Assembly: GCF_910592395.1 (NCBI RefSeq)
Contig: NC_088313.1
Coordinates: 3,102,501 to 3,166,500 of the forward strand
Source: Lineus longissimus
Lineage: Eukaryota > Nemertea > Pilidiophora > Heteronemertea > Lineidae
Direction of reading: 5' to 3'
DNA: 64,000 nt
The translations under genes and the position numbers were made by a program. Under the pieces are notes generated by a model that was given only the letters and a program-made list of their open reading frames with translations, was not told the DNA's origin and did not search any database. Positions 62,601 through 64,000 of the stretch are shown here, piece by piece (position 1 is the stretch's first letter; every line of letters begins with the position of its first letter).

Positions 62601-63048
62601 GTTTTTACCTGGTAACTAAATTACTTGCAATAGGACACTGTCGCCACCTGCGTGTGGTCAGGAAAACTGAAATTTTACCACATTGCAATATTGAAGCAGA
62701 GATGTGTCCCTTTTAACGTTCAGAAATATTTTCGATGCAGTATGATTGCGAAGACTATTCAACTTCAAAGTCAAGGATGAACAGTTAAGTGTGCCATTAC
62801 TGCCGATGTATATCGCAACAAGCATTGACAGAAATCATGGACTGCAAGTATACAATGATTACTACCCCAGTGTTGTGGACTACCAGATGAGAGTACATTT
62901 TGTAATTTCAGTATTAACCATCATCACAATGGCAGAGGAGCGATTCTGTCTTCAGAATATCATTGTCCCTTTTTTCCATCCATTGACCTCTCAAGTATTC
63001 AGACATGTCAGAATGTGAAGTGAGCTAAATCTATGCACTTCCTTTGCG

Positions 63049-63116
<68 letters not shown>

Positions 63117-64000
63117 GGTAGAAGCTGAGAAAATAGCCAGGAAAGTTCGAGTGCGAGATGAGGGTAACCAGAACCAGTTTCGACGGATGACGATTGGTAA
63201 CAGAATATTCCCTCTCCTCACATCGAACCTCACAGGCTATTTTCGCAGCCTCTATGGTCAGCCTAAACTTACTTTTCATCTGAGACAAATCTCCATAAAT
63301 AAAGTTGTAAGTAATGCGTGTCAACTTGAATCTGTTGTAAACCATATCGCCCAAATGTCCGTAATCGTACGCACTCTAGGAATGTCTGAAACGGAAACGA
63401 AGCGTCACAAGAATGATGGAAACAAAGACAATAGTAGTCATAAGGAAATCAGACCAATACAGGCAACGTAATTTCATGAAAAAATGGCACTCTGATATTT
63501 GGTGATTTCGTACCGAAAATGAAACATTTGAACAAAATGTTCTACGGTAATTCATCTGAAACTTGGAGGAGGAATACTCCCTGGAGAAAATCCCCTCCGA
63601 GTGCAGAGCAAACGCTGAAGAACAAGAAGAAAATCTGAAACTTCGAGGTCCAAAGTATCTCAAAATACGTACTTTGCCAGAAACAGACAAAGCACGACCT
63701 AAAACGAGTCACTTGAAATGAAATAATGACAAATGTACTCTGCCATTTTGGGCTTGTCATGCGTGCAGTACCGTTTTCTTGTGACATTTAGTATTGACTT
63801 AAAATCAATGAAATAAATACTGGAGTCAGTCTACATGTAATCCTAATCAAGGTACCGATCACAACTTTAGAGGGTGAACACATGCCCAAGCTCTACCAGT
63901 ATGTTAGTCGTGAAGCCCTCCTTCAATGCTGTTTTGACTTGCAACCAATGATACTTGCGACGTCTCACCTTTAAACTAATCTTGATGATGCCAGTGAGAA
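59622..64000 (-). CDS. VPS51: VPS51, C-terminal exons (partial, runs off the window)
   Basis: Four minus-strand segments join in phase. The first (64,000-63,969, cut by the window) gives [10 protein letters not shown] and ends at donor gtgaga. The second (63,385-63,273) gives [18 protein letters not shown], then a segment ending [11 protein letters not shown], with acceptor cgtttccgtttcag and donor gtaagt. The third (61,531-61,453) gives [12 protein letters not shown] and [12 protein letters not shown] with acceptor tttgtttcag. The last (59,651-59,622) gives VIDLICERG and TGA after acceptor ctttctttctag. The order and wording match the C-terminus of VPS51 (the LRTFGR, LYLWRFV, LLDE and ICERG stretches are well conserved). 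VPS51 is a subunit of the GARP and EARP tethering complexes, working in endosome-to-Golgi transport and recycling. The product is cytosolic and peripheral to membranes. The upstream part of the gene lies beyond 64,000. Confidence 0.93.
60910..61362. repeat. 22-bp minisatellite in the last VPS51 intron (about 20 copies)
   Basis: Unit agactgcaggccgagagctt plus tc, nearly uniform over about 450 bp. Because 22 is not a multiple of 3 and the unit lacks stop codons, several frames stay open and give a 22-residue peptide repeat; this is not evidence of coding. Confidence 0.95.
61945..62321. mobile_element. MITE-like element split by a LINE fragment
   Basis: The ends gggccaaattcataaagggcgtt (61,945) and aacgccctttattaatttggccc (to 62,321) are inverted copies with one mismatch. 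Removing the 203-bp LINE insertion and one target duplication leaves an element of about 164 bp. It lies in the VPS51 intron between exons 63,273 and 61,531. Superfamily not assigned. Confidence 0.7.
62078..62280 (+). mobile_element. LINE 3' end fragment with target duplication
   Basis: The plus strand reads [20 protein letters not shown] and [13 protein letters not shown] then a stop, the usual C-terminal end of a class of animal LINE proteins, followed by a (TAAG)n tail. It is flanked by a 10-bp duplication acacacatct (62,068-62,077 and 62,281-62,290). The insertion is 203 bp and strongly 5'-truncated. Confidence 0.85.
63048..63118. repeat. (TTG)n microsatellite in VPS51 intron
   Basis: About 23 uninterrupted GTT/TTG triplets, intronic between two VPS51 exons. 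It would read as poly-Leu, poly-Val or poly-Cys on the plus strand and poly-Gln or poly-Asn on the minus strand, but no exon includes it. Confidence 0.97.

Noticed and set aside
63031-63471. Poly-Leu or poly-Gln containing open frames
   Set aside because: They run across the intronic (TTG)n tract and out of frame through a VPS51 exon.
1-64000. tRNA or rRNA genes
   Set aside because: No cloverleaf-like or rRNA-like sequence was recognised; the tRNA-complementary stretch at 36,130 is a retrotransposon primer-binding site.

Overview
This is nuclear DNA of an animal, most likely a marine invertebrate (spiralian or invertebrate deuterostome). The sequence shows spliced genes with GT-AG introns, fragments of metazoan non-LTR retrotransposons, an LTR-retrotransposon relic, several small DNA transposons, many minisatellites, and a leucine-rich-repeat-receptor-type GPCR. 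The species cannot be named from sequence alone.

Positions 1 to about 33,947 are a tandem array of modules of about 9.6 to 10.1 kb. The repeat point at 1 recurs at 10,125, 20,073 and 29,643. Each module carries, in order: a minus-strand gene for a secreted protein (beta-sandwich-like part plus PAN/apple domain); head to head with it, a small plus-strand gene behind a TATA box; a 5'-truncated minus-strand LINE fragment of about 1 kb; a single leucine-rich-repeat remnant; and a plus-strand 7TM receptor of the LGR/GRL101 type. The receptor's cytoplasmic tail resembles the C-lobe of a protein kinase with the HRD motif lost. The LINE sits at the same place in all three copies, so it predates the duplications. 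The array ends about 50 bp short of where a fourth LINE copy would begin, so the natural register is LINE to small gene: the window holds the end of one module and then three whole ones.

The three receptor copies decay independently. Copy A (5.5-10.1 kb) has a 935-bp Mutator-like insertion with a 9-bp target duplication in its 7TM exon. Copy B (15.8-20.1 kb) has two nonsense codons in that exon. Copy C (25.7-29.7 kb) has an open 7TM exon but a 1-bp deletion in the kinase-like exon. The minus-strand PAN gene is better kept: three of four copies are open and one has a Trp-to-stop change.

From 33,948 to about 58.6 kb the DNA is single copy and gene-poor. It holds a candidate TATA promoter with a first exon (34.85-35.07 kb), a palindromic LTR-PBS-inverted-LTR insertion inside a small transposon (35.8-36.4 kb), a promoter-like motif cluster (38.3-38.9 kb), two further small transposons, a LINE 3' end, a cluster of hairpins (49.4 kb) and several minisatellites.

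The last 5.4 kb (minus strand) is the 3' end of VPS51, a GARP/EARP tethering-complex subunit: four coding exons, the first cut by the window end, and a 3' UTR of about 1 kb. Its introns hold a 22-bp minisatellite, a (TTG)n tract, and a LINE fragment inserted into a small inverted-repeat element.
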